Assembly (NCBI GenBank): GCA_937927905.1
Contig: CALFWP010000172.1
Location: forward strand, 1-11,377
Length of the DNA: 11,377 nucleotides
Source of the DNA: an uncultured Neomegalonema sp.
GTDB taxonomy: Bacteria; Pseudomonadota; Alphaproteobacteria; Rhodobacterales; Rhodobacteraceae
Reading direction: 5' to 3'
The stretch's first letter is position 1. Every line of letters starts with the position of its first letter. Below, piece by piece: positions 6,201 to 11,377 of this stretch. A model generated the notes under the pieces. The model saw only the letters and a program-made list of their open reading frames with translations. It made no database searches and was not told the origin of the DNA. Both the position numbers and the translations under genes were made by a program.

Positions 6201-6871
6201 CTGTCAACTACACGGGATCGAGTACTTCGATTACACTGAATCTGGAAACCGGTGCCGCAACGGGTGATGCCGTTGGCGATACCTTTGTATCCATTGAACG
6301 TTTCTTTGGTAGTAAGCTGGATGATACGTTCACCGGCAGTTCCGAAGACGACAGACTTTATGGCGATGACGGTGCGGATACGATTTACGGCGGCTCCGGA
6401 AACGACTTCCTGTCCGGCGGTTCGGGTGATGATTTTATTTACGGACAAGACGGTCAGGATACGATCATTGGCGGTAGCGGTGATGATGTAATCGCTGGTG
6501 ACGGGTCCAACGATATCCTGTTCGGTTGGGGCGGTCAAGATACGCTCTATGGCGGGTACGGTGATGATGTGATCGATGGCGGTTATGGTCAGGATACAAT
6601 CTACGGCAACTTCGGGAATGATACGCTGACCGGTAGTTATGCGAATGATACATTCGTATTCGATGATAACTGGGGTGCGGATACTGTAACCGATTTTGAA
6701 AATAACGGCTTTGAAAGACTTGATTTCAGCGCTGTGACCGGTGTCAGCGGGATTTCCGATCTGACAATTACGGATGACGGTCAGAATGCTATGGTCTCTT
6801 ACTCCGGTAATTCGGTGCTGTTGAATGATGTATTGGCGAATGAATTGACGGAGGACAGCTTTATTTTCTGA
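3218..6871 (+). CDS. Giant RTX calcium-binding surface/adhesin-like protein, type I secretion substrate
   Basis: A 1217-residue acidic protein without a single cysteine or an amino-terminal signal peptide. Residues 1-98 look cadherin-like (GDDASNFDV, ITLRSDANPDFE, YNIGIEV). From about 108 onward there are roughly fifty GGxGxDxUx nonapeptides, which fold as calcium-loaded parallel beta-rolls outside the cell. They alternate with seven modules of about 50 residues of the form DTVDY..VDVNLETG..GG.AEGDT..SIER..GS. Residues 444-597 break the pattern with a beta-sandwich, carbohydrate-binding-like domain (NGSFE at 447-451, DNV at 591-593). The end (1141-1217: NDTFVFDDNWGADTVTDF, then a hydrophobic strand and DSFIF) is the usual uncleaved type I secretion signal. 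No protease zinc motif, lipase motif or other catalytic domain is seen, so a structural, adhesive or matrix role is most likely. The start ATG follows GAGGA at 3208-3212. No ABC transporter, adaptor or TolC gene is adjacent. The gene is flanked by a terminator and convergent hairpins and so appears monocistronic. Confidence 0.9.
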   Translation: MNTTISSSRNQLLPEVLNGQLLVATLYFTNTPDAVALTGDDASNFDVDIIDGVGHITLRSDANPDFESNLSYNIGIEVQFGTETEVLSHTVPIQDLIEVHEGTAAADTIIGTRGEDYINAGAGDDVLEGGERDDWFVGGEGADTHRGDDGFDTVDYRYSAQAVDVNLETGTGAGGSAEGDTYNSVERIFGSINHDDTLTGSTKDDKLYGLGGDDTLVGGNGEDYLDGGAGADVLNGGSSRDTVHYGESDTGVDVNLQTGAGQGGHAEGDTLISIEKLHGSAFNDTFTGSKAEERFYGEAGDDVISAGGGDDLLDGGAGADYLDGGDGIDRTSYALSDSAIFIDLEEGTASGGLAEGDTLVSIETIEATDFDDTLLGSSGYDILSGLDGTDILDGRAGDDVLSGGSGDDQVTGGEGKDLLYGNSGNDILNGGEGNDKLYGDSGNLLSNGSFEDIPVAPGQTALELNVEGWDTDQSVTFWRSGHEGVAGDDGAVYLQLDARDASEGVEEIGQTVDTQAGQLHQLSFAIALQPGADPASSAIEVLLDGNVVATVTPASEEWEQVALDITPASSSSAISFREVAGQSDGSGALLDNVLLMPAGNDVLSGGDGDDRLYGDLGADTLDGGEGVDDARYEDSVAGVDVDLARGTGLGGFAEGDTYNSIERVYGAREYDDVLSGTDSGDEQLYGLGGDDVISGRGGNDVLGGGEGNDTISGGDGNDTIAGDQGDDVITAGNGNDKITAGEGADTVDGGNGVDTIDYRGSTGAINIALNGQVGSGGFAEGDTLTGIERIYGSESGSDIIGGSDGRDRIYGEGGDDALFGGGGKDYISGGDGNDTLDGGDGDDVLQAGSGDDVLRGGAGADVFNGGDGEDTADYSAETGAFSINVDDITQNTGAAAGDTYISIERFFGSSYEDGFLGSAGADKFYGNGGDDVIDGGDGDDYLSGGDGDDIIEGGVGRDTLVGGDGNNILNGGNGNDLFYAGSGVDTIDGGGGFDTVNYTGSSTSITLNLETGAATGDAVGDTFVSIERFFGSKLDDTFTGSSEDDRLYGDDGADTIYGGSGNDFLSGGSGDDFIYGQDGQDTIIGGSGDDVIAGDGSNDILFGWGGQDTLYGGYGDDVIDGGYGQDTIYGNFGNDTLTGSYANDTFVFDDNWGADTVTDFENNGFERLDFSAVTGVSGISDLTITDDGQNAMVSYSGNSVLLNDVLANELTEDSFIF
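3671..6340 (+). repeat. Seven copies of a ~50-residue inter-RTX module
   Basis: Protein-level repeats start at residues 152, 241, 329, 628, 754, 870 and 994 (nt 3671, 3938, 4202, 5099, 5477, 5825, 6197), each 48-50 residues long. The shared core is D-(T/D)-x-x-Y, about five residues, then (V/I)-(D/N)-(V/I)-x-L, a Gly-rich turn, (E/A)GDT, (S/G)IE(R/K/T), and GS with DD(T/V)(L/F)xG(S/T). Copies 1 and 4 share nearly identical DNA around GGCGATACCTATAACAG. Copies 3 and 4 are separated by the beta-sandwich insertion. Copy 6 is the most diverged in the VDVNL strand and lacks the paired glycines after it. The pattern suggests growth by duplication of a module-plus-RTX unit. Confidence 0.85.
4547..5008 (+). 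other. Beta-sandwich, carbohydrate-binding-like domain inside the RTX protein
   Basis: Residues 444-597 contain no RTX repeats. They read as alternating beta strands with the landmarks LLSNGSFE, GWD, VTFWRSGHEG, DGAVYLQLDA, IGQTVDTQAGQLHQLSFAIA, IEVLLDG, EEWEQV and GALLDNVLL. The NGSFE opening, the Q-x-V-x-T strand and the LDNV end are characteristic of DUF642-like and related jelly-roll carbohydrate-binding modules. RTX repeats resume straight after it (AGNDVLSGG). A glycan-binding role is inferred from this resemblance and has not been shown. Confidence 0.6.
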
Positions 6872-6898
6872 TGATGTGACCCTGCTTTTGTGTACCCC

Positions 6899-6960
6899 GT
6901 CCCGCAGCAATGATGATTGCTCTTCCGGCCGTCTGATACGCCTTATGTGAGCTGCGGGAC
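6899..6960. repeat. Long inverted repeat downstream of the RTX gene
   Basis: GTCCCGCAGC (6899-6908) is perfectly complementary to GCTGCGGGAC (6951-6960), a 10-bp stem around a 42-base loop. The left arm can instead join a small hairpin, AGCAAT-gatg-ATTGCT (6906-6921), so the two structures are mutually exclusive. It starts 28 bases after the RTX stop. No T-tract follows, so it may protect the 3' end rather than terminate transcription. Confidence 0.5.
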
Positions 6961-6971
6961 ACAACAATGAA

Positions 6972-7005
6972 ACATTGCGGGGAGGCAACGCTCTGTCCGC
7001 AATGT
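6972..7005 (-). terminator. Hairpin terminator candidate for the moaC-moeA-phosphoesterase operon
   Basis: ACATTGCGG (6972-6980) pairs perfectly with CCGCAATGT (6997-7005). The stem extends inward through GAG (6982-6984) with CTC (6991-6993) around a GCAACG loop. Read on the minus strand it is followed by TTTCATTGTTGT, a moderately T-rich run, 29 bases after the phosphoesterase stop. On the plus strand it would also lie in the RTX 3' untranslated region, so it may work both ways. Confidence 0.55.
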
Positions 7006-7025
7006 ATACGTTACAGTTTCACCGG

Positions 7026-7047
7026 TCAGCGGGTTACAATCCGCTGA
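7026..7047. repeat. Inverted repeat spanning the phosphoesterase stop codon
   Basis: TCAGCGG (7026-7032) and CCGCTGA (7041-7047) form a perfect 7-bp stem with an 8-base loop. The structure includes the last codons and the stop of the minus-strand phosphoesterase gene. No T-tract is attached. Together with the hairpins at 6899-6960 and 6972-7005 it makes three consecutive structures in about 150 bases. Confidence 0.4.
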
Positions 7048-7822
7048 TCTGGTAATCCTCAGTATGGACCAGGATGCTTTGATCCTGAAACAGAACAAGG
7101 CCGTAAGCGGCCGGTTCGTTGTTTTCCAGTGACGTGTCCAGCGAGTGGAAATTCAACGGCATTTGTCCGACTGTGCTTTTGAAGATCGAAAACGGCAGAC
7201 CGCGATGCGACCCTGAAATCGTTCTGTGGACATGGCCGCAAATCAGATGACGCACGGTGCCATGCCGTAGAATACAATCGTAAAAGGCCTTTCCATTGCG
7301 CAGCCTGATTGAATCCATTGCCGGAAACCCGGTGTCATGTGGCGGGTGATGCATAAAGAGTATGCATGGCTTTTCTCCGGTTCCGGAAATTTGTTTGTCC
7401 AGCCAGTTGAGGCGCGCATCACACAGATAGCCGGCATGGGATGCGGGATAGTCATAGGGCGGCCCGAAAAGTGTATCCAGTAAGATCAGGCGCATGTCCG
7501 GCATGTCGATTACTTGTTGTACAAAACCGTTTTCATCCGTCGGCGCTTCGGGAAAGACAGAACGGAAAGCCGCGCGGTTGTCATGATTGCCGATCATGAG
7601 ATGAACGGGCAGGTTCGTGTCTTTCAGGCGGGATTTCAGAAGGCGATAAGAGGCTTCATCGCCGGTATGGGTCAGATCCCCGCAAATGATAATCGCATCC
7701 GCATCTGCGTTATGTTCGGCAACATGGGCCAGACCGTCCGCAAGCCGCGCATCCGGTTCGGGCCGCCCCGGACGGGGCTGCACCTGCATATGAACATCCG
7801 TAAAAACGATGATTTTCGACAT
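7034..7822 (-). CDS. Class III metallophosphoesterase (CpdA/GpdQ-like)
   Basis: A 262-residue cytosolic calcineurin-like phosphoesterase using a binuclear metal centre. All family motifs are present in order: D9-x-H11 (FTDVH), G48-D49 (ICGDLTHTG), G78-N79-H80-D81, H158-H159 (FMHHPPHD), and G196-H197-V198-H199. The length and the GDLTHTGD and GNHDNR blocks match the subgroup that contains cAMP phosphodiesterase CpdA and glycerophosphodiesterase GpdQ. The motifs alone do not fix whether the substrate is cyclic AMP, another cyclic nucleotide, or a phosphodiester such as glycerophosphoethanolamine. ATG 7822 lies six bases after the moeA stop, with only a weak AGAAG before it, so translation probably depends on moeA. 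Co-transcription with molybdenum cofactor genes is unusual for this family. The biochemical class is firm and the substrate open. Confidence 0.9.
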   Translation of the reverse strand: MSKIIVFTDVHMQVQPRPGRPEPDARLADGLAHVAEHNADADAIIICGDLTHTGDEASYRLLKSRLKDTNLPVHLMIGNHDNRAAFRSVFPEAPTDENGFVQQVIDMPDMRLILLDTLFGPPYDYPASHAGYLCDARLNWLDKQISGTGEKPCILFMHHPPHDTGFPAMDSIRLRNGKAFYDCILRHGTVRHLICGHVHRTISGSHRGLPFSIFKSTVGQMPLNFHSLDTSLENNEPAAYGLVLFQDQSILVHTEDYQISGL

Positions 7823-7828
7823 GGGCTT

Positions 7829-9028
7829 CTATCTTAAAAGGATAACCTGGATCGGGTCTCCGGCCTGTGCCGGGGGTGCGCTGACGGGGCGGATGGCCAG
7901 CGCGTTCGCTTGGGACAGGAGCGAGAGGCGCGAGCTGTCCTGACTGTCAAAGGGGGTACAGAGCAGCGTGCCCGTTTCATCTCGGTCGACCCTGGCGCGC
8001 ATGTAATGTTCGCGCGGGCCGTTTGTGCCGAGATCCGTGGCCAGTGTTGCCGTGATTGTTTCGGGTGCTCCGGCGGGCAGGCCGGATAGTGCGCGGATTA
8101 CCGGCTCTAAAAACAGGCGTCCGCAGACCATGGCTGAGACCGGATTACCCGGCAGGCCGAGCATCGGTGTTTCTCCCAGACGGCCCGCCATAAAAGGTTT
8201 TCCCGGCCTCATGGCGATTTTGTAGAGATCCAGTGTCAGGCCGATATCTTTAAGGGCAGGACGGATCAGATCATGTTCGCCGACTGATGCACCGCCGAGG
8301 GTGACCAACAAATCCGCCTGAGCGCCCATACGGGCAAGGCGGCGCAAAGACTCTTCGCTATCCGCAGCGATGGGCAGGATTTCCGCAACCGCGCCAAGAC
8401 TTTCGACGAGGGCCGCAAGGCCGAAATTATTGGAGGAGATAATCCCGCCCGGGCCGGTGGCTTCACCGGGCAGGACCAACTCATCACCGGTGGCCAGTAG
8501 CGCAACACGGGGTTTGCGGTATACGGTGATCAGCGGGACACCGGCAGCAGCAATCAGGGCGATGTCCTCGGGGGTAAGGCGGCGCGGGGCGCTCAATAGC
8601 GTCGTGCCCTCTTCAAAATCCAATCCGGCGCGGCGGACATAGAGCTGCGGATCGAGGTTGTCGCCCAGTGTGATCCTGTCGCCGTCGCGGATGACATCCT
8701 CCTGAATGATCACACGGTCCAGATCCTCCGGCACGCCGCCGCCGGTGAAAATCCGGACACATTCCTTTGCTGCGATAGTGCCGGTAAAGGGGGTTCCGGC
8801 GGCGGCTTCTCCGACGAGGGTAAAAACGGCATCGGGCCGGGCTTCGGCGTTGCGCAGGGCATACCCGTCCATGGCAGAGGCCGGAAAAGGCGGCTGTGTC
8901 CGCTGTGCGATGATATCTTCGGCCAGAACCCGCCCCGCGGCCCCGGTCAGCGCGACAATCTCCGTCCCGACCGGTTCGACCAACGCCAGCGTTCTGGCGC
9001 GGACTTCGGGAACCGCAAGCAGGCTCAT
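7829..9028 (-). CDS. moeA: Molybdopterin molybdenumtransferase MoeA
   Basis: MoeA inserts molybdate into adenylylated molybdopterin, releasing AMP and giving active molybdenum cofactor in the cytoplasm. The protein is 399 residues, within the family range. Motifs are PPFPASAMDGYAL (Asp54), FTGGGVPEDLDRVI (94-107), LATGDELVLPG (178-188, Glu183), TLGGASVGEHDLIRP (243-257, Asp253), KIAMRPGKPFMAG (270-282) and GLPGNPVSAMV (291-301). These correspond to the conserved active-site groups of the E. coli enzyme (Asp59, Glu188, Asp228). Its ATG overlaps the moaC stop as ATGA, a classic sign of translational coupling. The carboxy-terminal MoeA domain IV is present (DSQDSSRLSLLSQANALAI). Any molybdoenzyme of the cell would depend on it, including the one whose subunits are encoded divergently at 9781. 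Confidence 0.97.
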   Translation of the reverse strand: MSLLAVPEVRARTLALVEPVGTEIVALTGAAGRVLAEDIIAQRTQPPFPASAMDGYALRNAEARPDAVFTLVGEAAAGTPFTGTIAAKECVRIFTGGGVPEDLDRVIIQEDVIRDGDRITLGDNLDPQLYVRRAGLDFEEGTTLLSAPRRLTPEDIALIAAAGVPLITVYRKPRVALLATGDELVLPGEATGPGGIISSNNFGLAALVESLGAVAEILPIAADSEESLRRLARMGAQADLLVTLGGASVGEHDLIRPALKDIGLTLDLYKIAMRPGKPFMAGRLGETPMLGLPGNPVSAMVCGRLFLEPVIRALSGLPAGAPETITATLATDLGTNGPREHYMRARVDRDETGTLLCTPFDSQDSSRLSLLSQANALAIRPVSAPPAQAGDPIQVILLR

Positions 9029-9501
9029 GATGCTTCAAACCGGCCCGAGCGACCGCCATCCTTGAACACCAGTCGGATATCACTGATCCGCATGGTTTTA
9101 TCGACGGCCTTGCACATGTCATAGACGGTCAGGGCCGCGACAGAGACGGCGGTCAGCGCCTCCATCTCCACACCGGTCTGTCCGGTCACCTTGGCGGTGG
9201 CTTCAATCTCGATTTTTGTCATGGTGTCATCCGGAGCCAGATCGACGGTGACTTTTGACAGGCCGAGCGGATGGCAGAGGGGAATCAGATCGCTGGTGCG
9301 CTTGGCACCGGTTATACCGGCAATGCGTGCAATTCCGAGAACATCGCCTTTTTTGTGTTCGCCTGCGACAATCATGCCAAGGGTCTTCGGATCCATCATC
9401 ACGGTCCCGCGTGCCGTGGCTGTACGTGCCGTGACCTCTTTTTCCGAGACATCGACCATAACCGCGTGTCCGTCTGCGTCAAAATGTGTGAAGCCGCTCA
9501 T
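9025..9501 (-). CDS. moaC: Cyclic pyranopterin monophosphate synthase MoaC
   Basis: MoaC completes the first step of molybdenum cofactor synthesis, turning the 3',8-cyclo-GTP made by MoaA into cyclic pyranopterin monophosphate. The 158-residue protein has full family length. It keeps residues at the same numbers as E. coli MoaC: Asp17 (MVDVS), Lys51 (HKKGD), His77 (PLCHPL), Glu112 and Glu114 (GVEMEAL), Asp128 and Lys131 (YDMCKAV). The start at 9501 is supported by the family-like opening MSGFTHFDADGHAVMVDVS. A CAGG lies upstream, although TATAAT overlaps this ATG, so a second start at Met15 cannot be wholly excluded. It is the first gene of a moaC-moeA-phosphoesterase operon. The partner moaA is not in the window. 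Confidence 0.97.
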   Translation of the reverse strand: MSGFTHFDADGHAVMVDVSEKEVTARTATARGTVMMDPKTLGMIVAGEHKKGDVLGIARIAGITGAKRTSDLIPLCHPLGLSKVTVDLAPDDTMTKIEIEATAKVTGQTGVEMEALTAVSVAALTVYDMCKAVDKTMRISDIRLVFKDGGRSGRFEAS

Positions 9502-9780
9502 TATAAAACCTGATATATAGAAAAAAATGAGTGTTCAAATATCATTTTTTGATGTATCCATTTCTAATGTCCAACAGAGTCAGTCCTTGACGGCTCCGGC
9601 ATGCGGGCAGACAAAGCCATGACTTTCGTTCTGCTGCAAGAGAACTGAACAGCCTTTCGTCCGGGAACGCACTGTTTTTCCGCGGAGGGAAATCTATATC
9701 GTGGCTTGACGGTATGTGCGACGGGCGCACCACTCCGGCACTGCCAGTATTAACCGGGTGACATATTTCAGAGGCGGCAC
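9502..9780. promoter_or_regulatory. Shared divergent promoter region of moaC and the SoeB-like gene
   Basis: There is no open frame of note in these 279 bases. On the minus strand TTGAAC (9538-9533) and TATATC (9517-9512), spaced 15, are a weak promoter candidate for moaC. They lie so close to the start that the leader would be very short. On the plus strand TTGACG (9706-9711) is a possible -35 without a good -10. Small dyads are GTTCT/AGAAC near 9629-9646 and GTGCG-acggg-CGCAC (9716-9730). I see no clear FNR-type TTGAT-N4-ATCAA box and no recognisable molybdenum cofactor riboswitch fold. The plus-strand gene has GAGG at 9771-9774. Confidence 0.35.
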
Positions 9781-10524
9781 ATGACGACGTTACCGGAAAA
9801 AACGGACCGCAAGCTCGGGTTGGTGATCGATCTCGATATCTGTGTCGGATGCCATGCCTGTGTTGTGTCCTGTAAAGAGTGGAATACCGGCGGTTATGGT
9901 GCGCCACTGTCCGATCAGCAGGCCTATGGTGACAATCCGGTCGGTACATTTTTGAACCGTGTGCATACTTTTGAGGTCAAGCCGGAGGATGCGCCCGCGC
10001 GGGTGGTGCATTTCCCGAAATCCTGCCTTCATTGCGAGGATGCGCCTTGTGTAACCGTATGTCCGACGGGGGCCAGTTTCAAACGCTCCGATGACGGTAT
10101 CGTCCTCGTTAATGAAAGTTCCTGCATCGGGTGCGGCCTGTGTGCCTGGGCCTGTCCTTACGGCGCGCGGGAGATGGACGGGGCCGAAAAGGTCATGAAG
10201 AAATGCACCCTGTGTGTGGATCGTATTTATAATGAAAACATCCCCGAAGAAGACCGCGTGCCCTCCTGTGTGCGGACCTGTCCGGCAAAGGCGCGGCATT
10301 TCGGGGATTTGAACGACCCTGAAAGTGATGTATCGGTTATGGTGGCCGAGCGCGGCGGATTTGATCTGATGCCGGAACAGGGCACCAAGCCTGTGAACAA
10401 ATACCTTCCCCCGCGCCCCAAACAGGAAGATCTGGACGAGCCGGTCAATCTTGCGGCGCTGGCCGAACCGAAAGCTACCGGATTTCTGGGCTGGCTTGAT
10501 GACGCATTAACGAGGATCGGCTGA
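9781..10524 (+). CDS. soeB: Four-cluster iron-sulfur subunit of a SoeABC/DMSO reductase-type molybdoenzyme
   Basis: A 247-residue ferredoxin-like electron-transfer subunit that would carry electrons between a molybdopterin catalytic subunit and a membrane anchor. Sixteen cysteines in four groups can hold four [4Fe-4S] clusters: Cys21/24/27/31, Cys82/85/90/94, Cys115/118/121/125, and Cys142/145/163/167. No twin-arginine or other signal is present, so the complex faces the cytoplasm, as for sulfite dehydrogenase SoeABC. The CVGCHACVVSCKEWNTGG opening, the long insert before SCLHC, and the tail beginning KYLPPRP fit SoeB better than periplasmic DmsB or NrfC, but this choice is by recall of the family. 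ATG is preceded by GAGG (9771-9774). The stop overlaps the anchor gene by one base (TGATG). The soe symbol remains provisional until the catalytic subunit is seen. Confidence 0.85.
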   Translation: MTTLPEKTDRKLGLVIDLDICVGCHACVVSCKEWNTGGYGAPLSDQQAYGDNPVGTFLNRVHTFEVKPEDAPARVVHFPKSCLHCEDAPCVTVCPTGASFKRSDDGIVLVNESSCIGCGLCAWACPYGAREMDGAEKVMKKCTLCVDRIYNENIPEEDRVPSCVRTCPAKARHFGDLNDPESDVSVMVAERGGFDLMPEQGTKPVNKYLPPRPKQEDLDEPVNLAALAEPKATGFLGWLDDALTRIG

Positions 10525-11377
10525 TGCATCCTGCTTCTTCTGTTATATTCTTTACTGTGTTTTCGGGGGCCGGTTTCGGCCTGCTGATCCTGATGGGCTT
10601 TGCCACGATGTCGAACGCCACGCCGTCAACGGCGTTTCTGGTGGTACATTTCGGCCTTGCATTCGCCATGGCTGTGGCTGGTTTGGTTTCATCGACCTTT
10701 CACCTCGGGCATCCCGAACGCGCCTGGCGCGCCCTGACGCAATGGCGCAGTTCCTGGCTGTCCCGTGAGGGGGTACTGGCGGTTTTGGCGCTGGGGGTTG
10801 CGGGCTGTTATGCTCTGTTATGGGTGTTTTTTGATACCCCTGTCGGCGTGCTTGGCTTGATTTCAGCAGTCCTTGCTATTGTGACGGTTTATGCGACCGG
10901 CATGATCTATGCGCAGATCAAAGCCGTGCAGCTTTGGAACCGCGTGCTGACGCCGGTGTGTTATCTGCTGTTCAGCCTTGCCGGAGGCGCGATGCTGTTT
11001 CTGATGCTGCATGCGTTGTTTTTCGGCAGCGCCGGATCGTTTTTGTCAAGTGTGACGATGGTGTTTCTGGTTGTTGCCTGGGCGGTGAAAATTCTGTGGT
11101 GGGTAAGCGGTGACCGGATCACGCCCTTGTCCACAACCGGCTCCGCAACGGGCCTTGGCCGGATCGGGAAAACCCGCCTGTTGGAGCGGCCCCATACCGG
11201 TGCGAATTATCTGATGAATGAGATGGGGTATCAGATCGCCCGCAAACACGCGACCAAGCTGCGCCTTATATCGCTGTTTCTGGGAGCTGTGCTGCCGGTG
11301 GTTCTGATCCTGATTGCGCTGCCGGCTCCGGCGGATGCGCTGTGGCTGATCCTTGCGGTGATTTCCCATTTGGCGGG
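10524..11377 (+). CDS. soeC: DmsC/SoeC-type membrane anchor subunit, 3'-truncated
   Basis: This is the quinone-reactive membrane anchor of the same molybdoenzyme. The window holds 284 codons and the frame is still open at the edge. By family length only the last few tens of residues should be missing. I count eight probable membrane segments, near residues 7-29, 39-59, 82-103, 106-129, 142-165, 173-195, 248-268 and 272 onward. The most diagnostic blocks are SSTFHLGHPERAWRALTQWR (56-75) followed by SSWLSREG, TGMIYAQIKAVQLWN (125-139), and HTGANYLMNEMGYQIARKHA (224-243). These are typical of the DmsC-like anchors paired with SoeB-type subunits. GAGGA at 10512-10516 sits seven bases before the ATG, which overlaps the upstream stop by one base, so the two subunits are translationally coupled. 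The likely reaction for the complex is oxidation of cytoplasmic sulfite with quinone as acceptor. Confidence 0.87.
   Translation, partial: MHPASSVIFFTVFSGAGFGLLILMGFATMSNATPSTAFLVVHFGLAFAMAVAGLVSSTFHLGHPERAWRALTQWRSSWLSREGVLAVLALGVAGCYALLWVFFDTPVGVLGLISAVLAIVTVYATGMIYAQIKAVQLWNRVLTPVCYLLFSLAGGAMLFLMLHALFFGSAGSFLSSVTMVFLVVAWAVKILWWVSGDRITPLSTTGSATGLGRIGKTRLLERPHTGANYLMNEMGYQIARKHATKLRLISLFLGAVLPVVLILIALPAPADALWLILAVISHLA

Noticed and set aside
3218..6871. CRISPR or DNA tandem array suggested by dense repeats
   Set aside because: The repeats are degenerate coding repeats in frame with a long protein (9-residue units), with no constant repeat and unique spacer pattern.
3218..6871. RTX protease (serralysin), lipase or cytotoxin
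   Set aside because: There is no HExxHxxGxxH zinc motif, no GxSxG in a lipase-like context, and no hydrophobic pore-forming domain. Only the carboxy-terminal secretion region resembles serralysins.
6146..6988. 280-codon open frame on the minus strand under the RTX gene's 3' half
   Set aside because: Its product is a monotonous Ile/Thr/Ala/Val series (ITVPAIERILTAPTEQ-like) that is the antisense image of the GGxGxDxUx codons. The plus-strand protein has clear domains and a ribosome binding site.
8613..9122. 169-codon minus-strand frame over the moaC-moeA junction
   Set aside because: It is an Arg/Gly/Pro-rich out-of-frame translation of moeA, a typical shadow in GC-richer DNA.
9499..9504. 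TATAAT on the minus strand as the moaC -10 box
   Set aside because: It overlaps the moaC start codon, and MoaC conservation from residue 1 supports that start. No -35 lies at the right distance.
9533..9560. FNR/Dnr-type box near TTTTTTGATGTAT
   Set aside because: Only one half-site (TTGAT) is present. The matching ATCAA at the right spacing is missing.
9502..9780. Molybdenum cofactor riboswitch upstream of moaC
   Set aside because: On the minus strand the leader near the start is an AT-rich run, and I could not draw the conserved multi-stem fold. The candidate promoter also sits very close to the ATG.
9790..10299. 169-codon minus-strand frame opposite the SoeB-like gene
   Set aside because: The plus-strand protein has all sixteen cluster cysteines. 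The antisense product has no motif and no ribosome binding site.

Overview
The window looks like a chromosomal segment from an alphaproteobacterium of moderate GC content. The best clue is the NuoE carboxy-terminal tail, which has the SEPxGG-type extension usual in that class. The moaC-moeA pair and the SoeBC-type subunits fit the same group. No plasmid, phage or insertion-sequence gene is visible.

Region 1 (1-2099, + strand) is the 3' part of a complex I operon: a 5'-truncated nuoE, an 87-residue two-helix membrane protein overlapping it by one base, and a complete nuoF. The expected nuoG does not follow. A gene-poor stretch comes next, then a small exported protein with two cysteines (2326-2637) that has its own Shine-Dalgarno site and a strong intrinsic terminator (2709-2749).

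Region 2 (2750-6871) is built around one very large gene. A 468-bp, markedly AT-rich gap full of inverted and phased repeats precedes a 1217-residue, cysteine-free, acidic RTX protein. This protein has a cadherin-like amino terminus, about fifty Ca-binding nonapeptides, seven copies of a roughly 50-residue spacer module, an embedded carbohydrate-binding-like beta-sandwich, and a carboxy terminus typical of type I secretion. No secretion machinery genes are next to it. It is most likely a surface, matrix or adhesin protein rather than an enzyme.

Region 3 (7034-9501, - strand) is a compact operon, moaC-moeA-phosphoesterase. The first two genes act in molybdenum cofactor synthesis, and a class III (CpdA/GpdQ-like) metallophosphoesterase follows only six bases after moeA. 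Several strong hairpins lie between the convergent RTX and phosphoesterase genes.

Region 4 (9781-11377, + strand) runs divergently from moaC. It encodes the four-cluster iron-sulfur subunit and the membrane anchor of a molybdoenzyme of the sulfite dehydrogenase (SoeABC)/DMSO reductase type. The anchor gene runs off the right edge, and the catalytic subunit is not in the window. Genes for making the molybdenum cofactor thus sit back to back with genes for an enzyme that needs it, around a shared 279-bp intergenic region.
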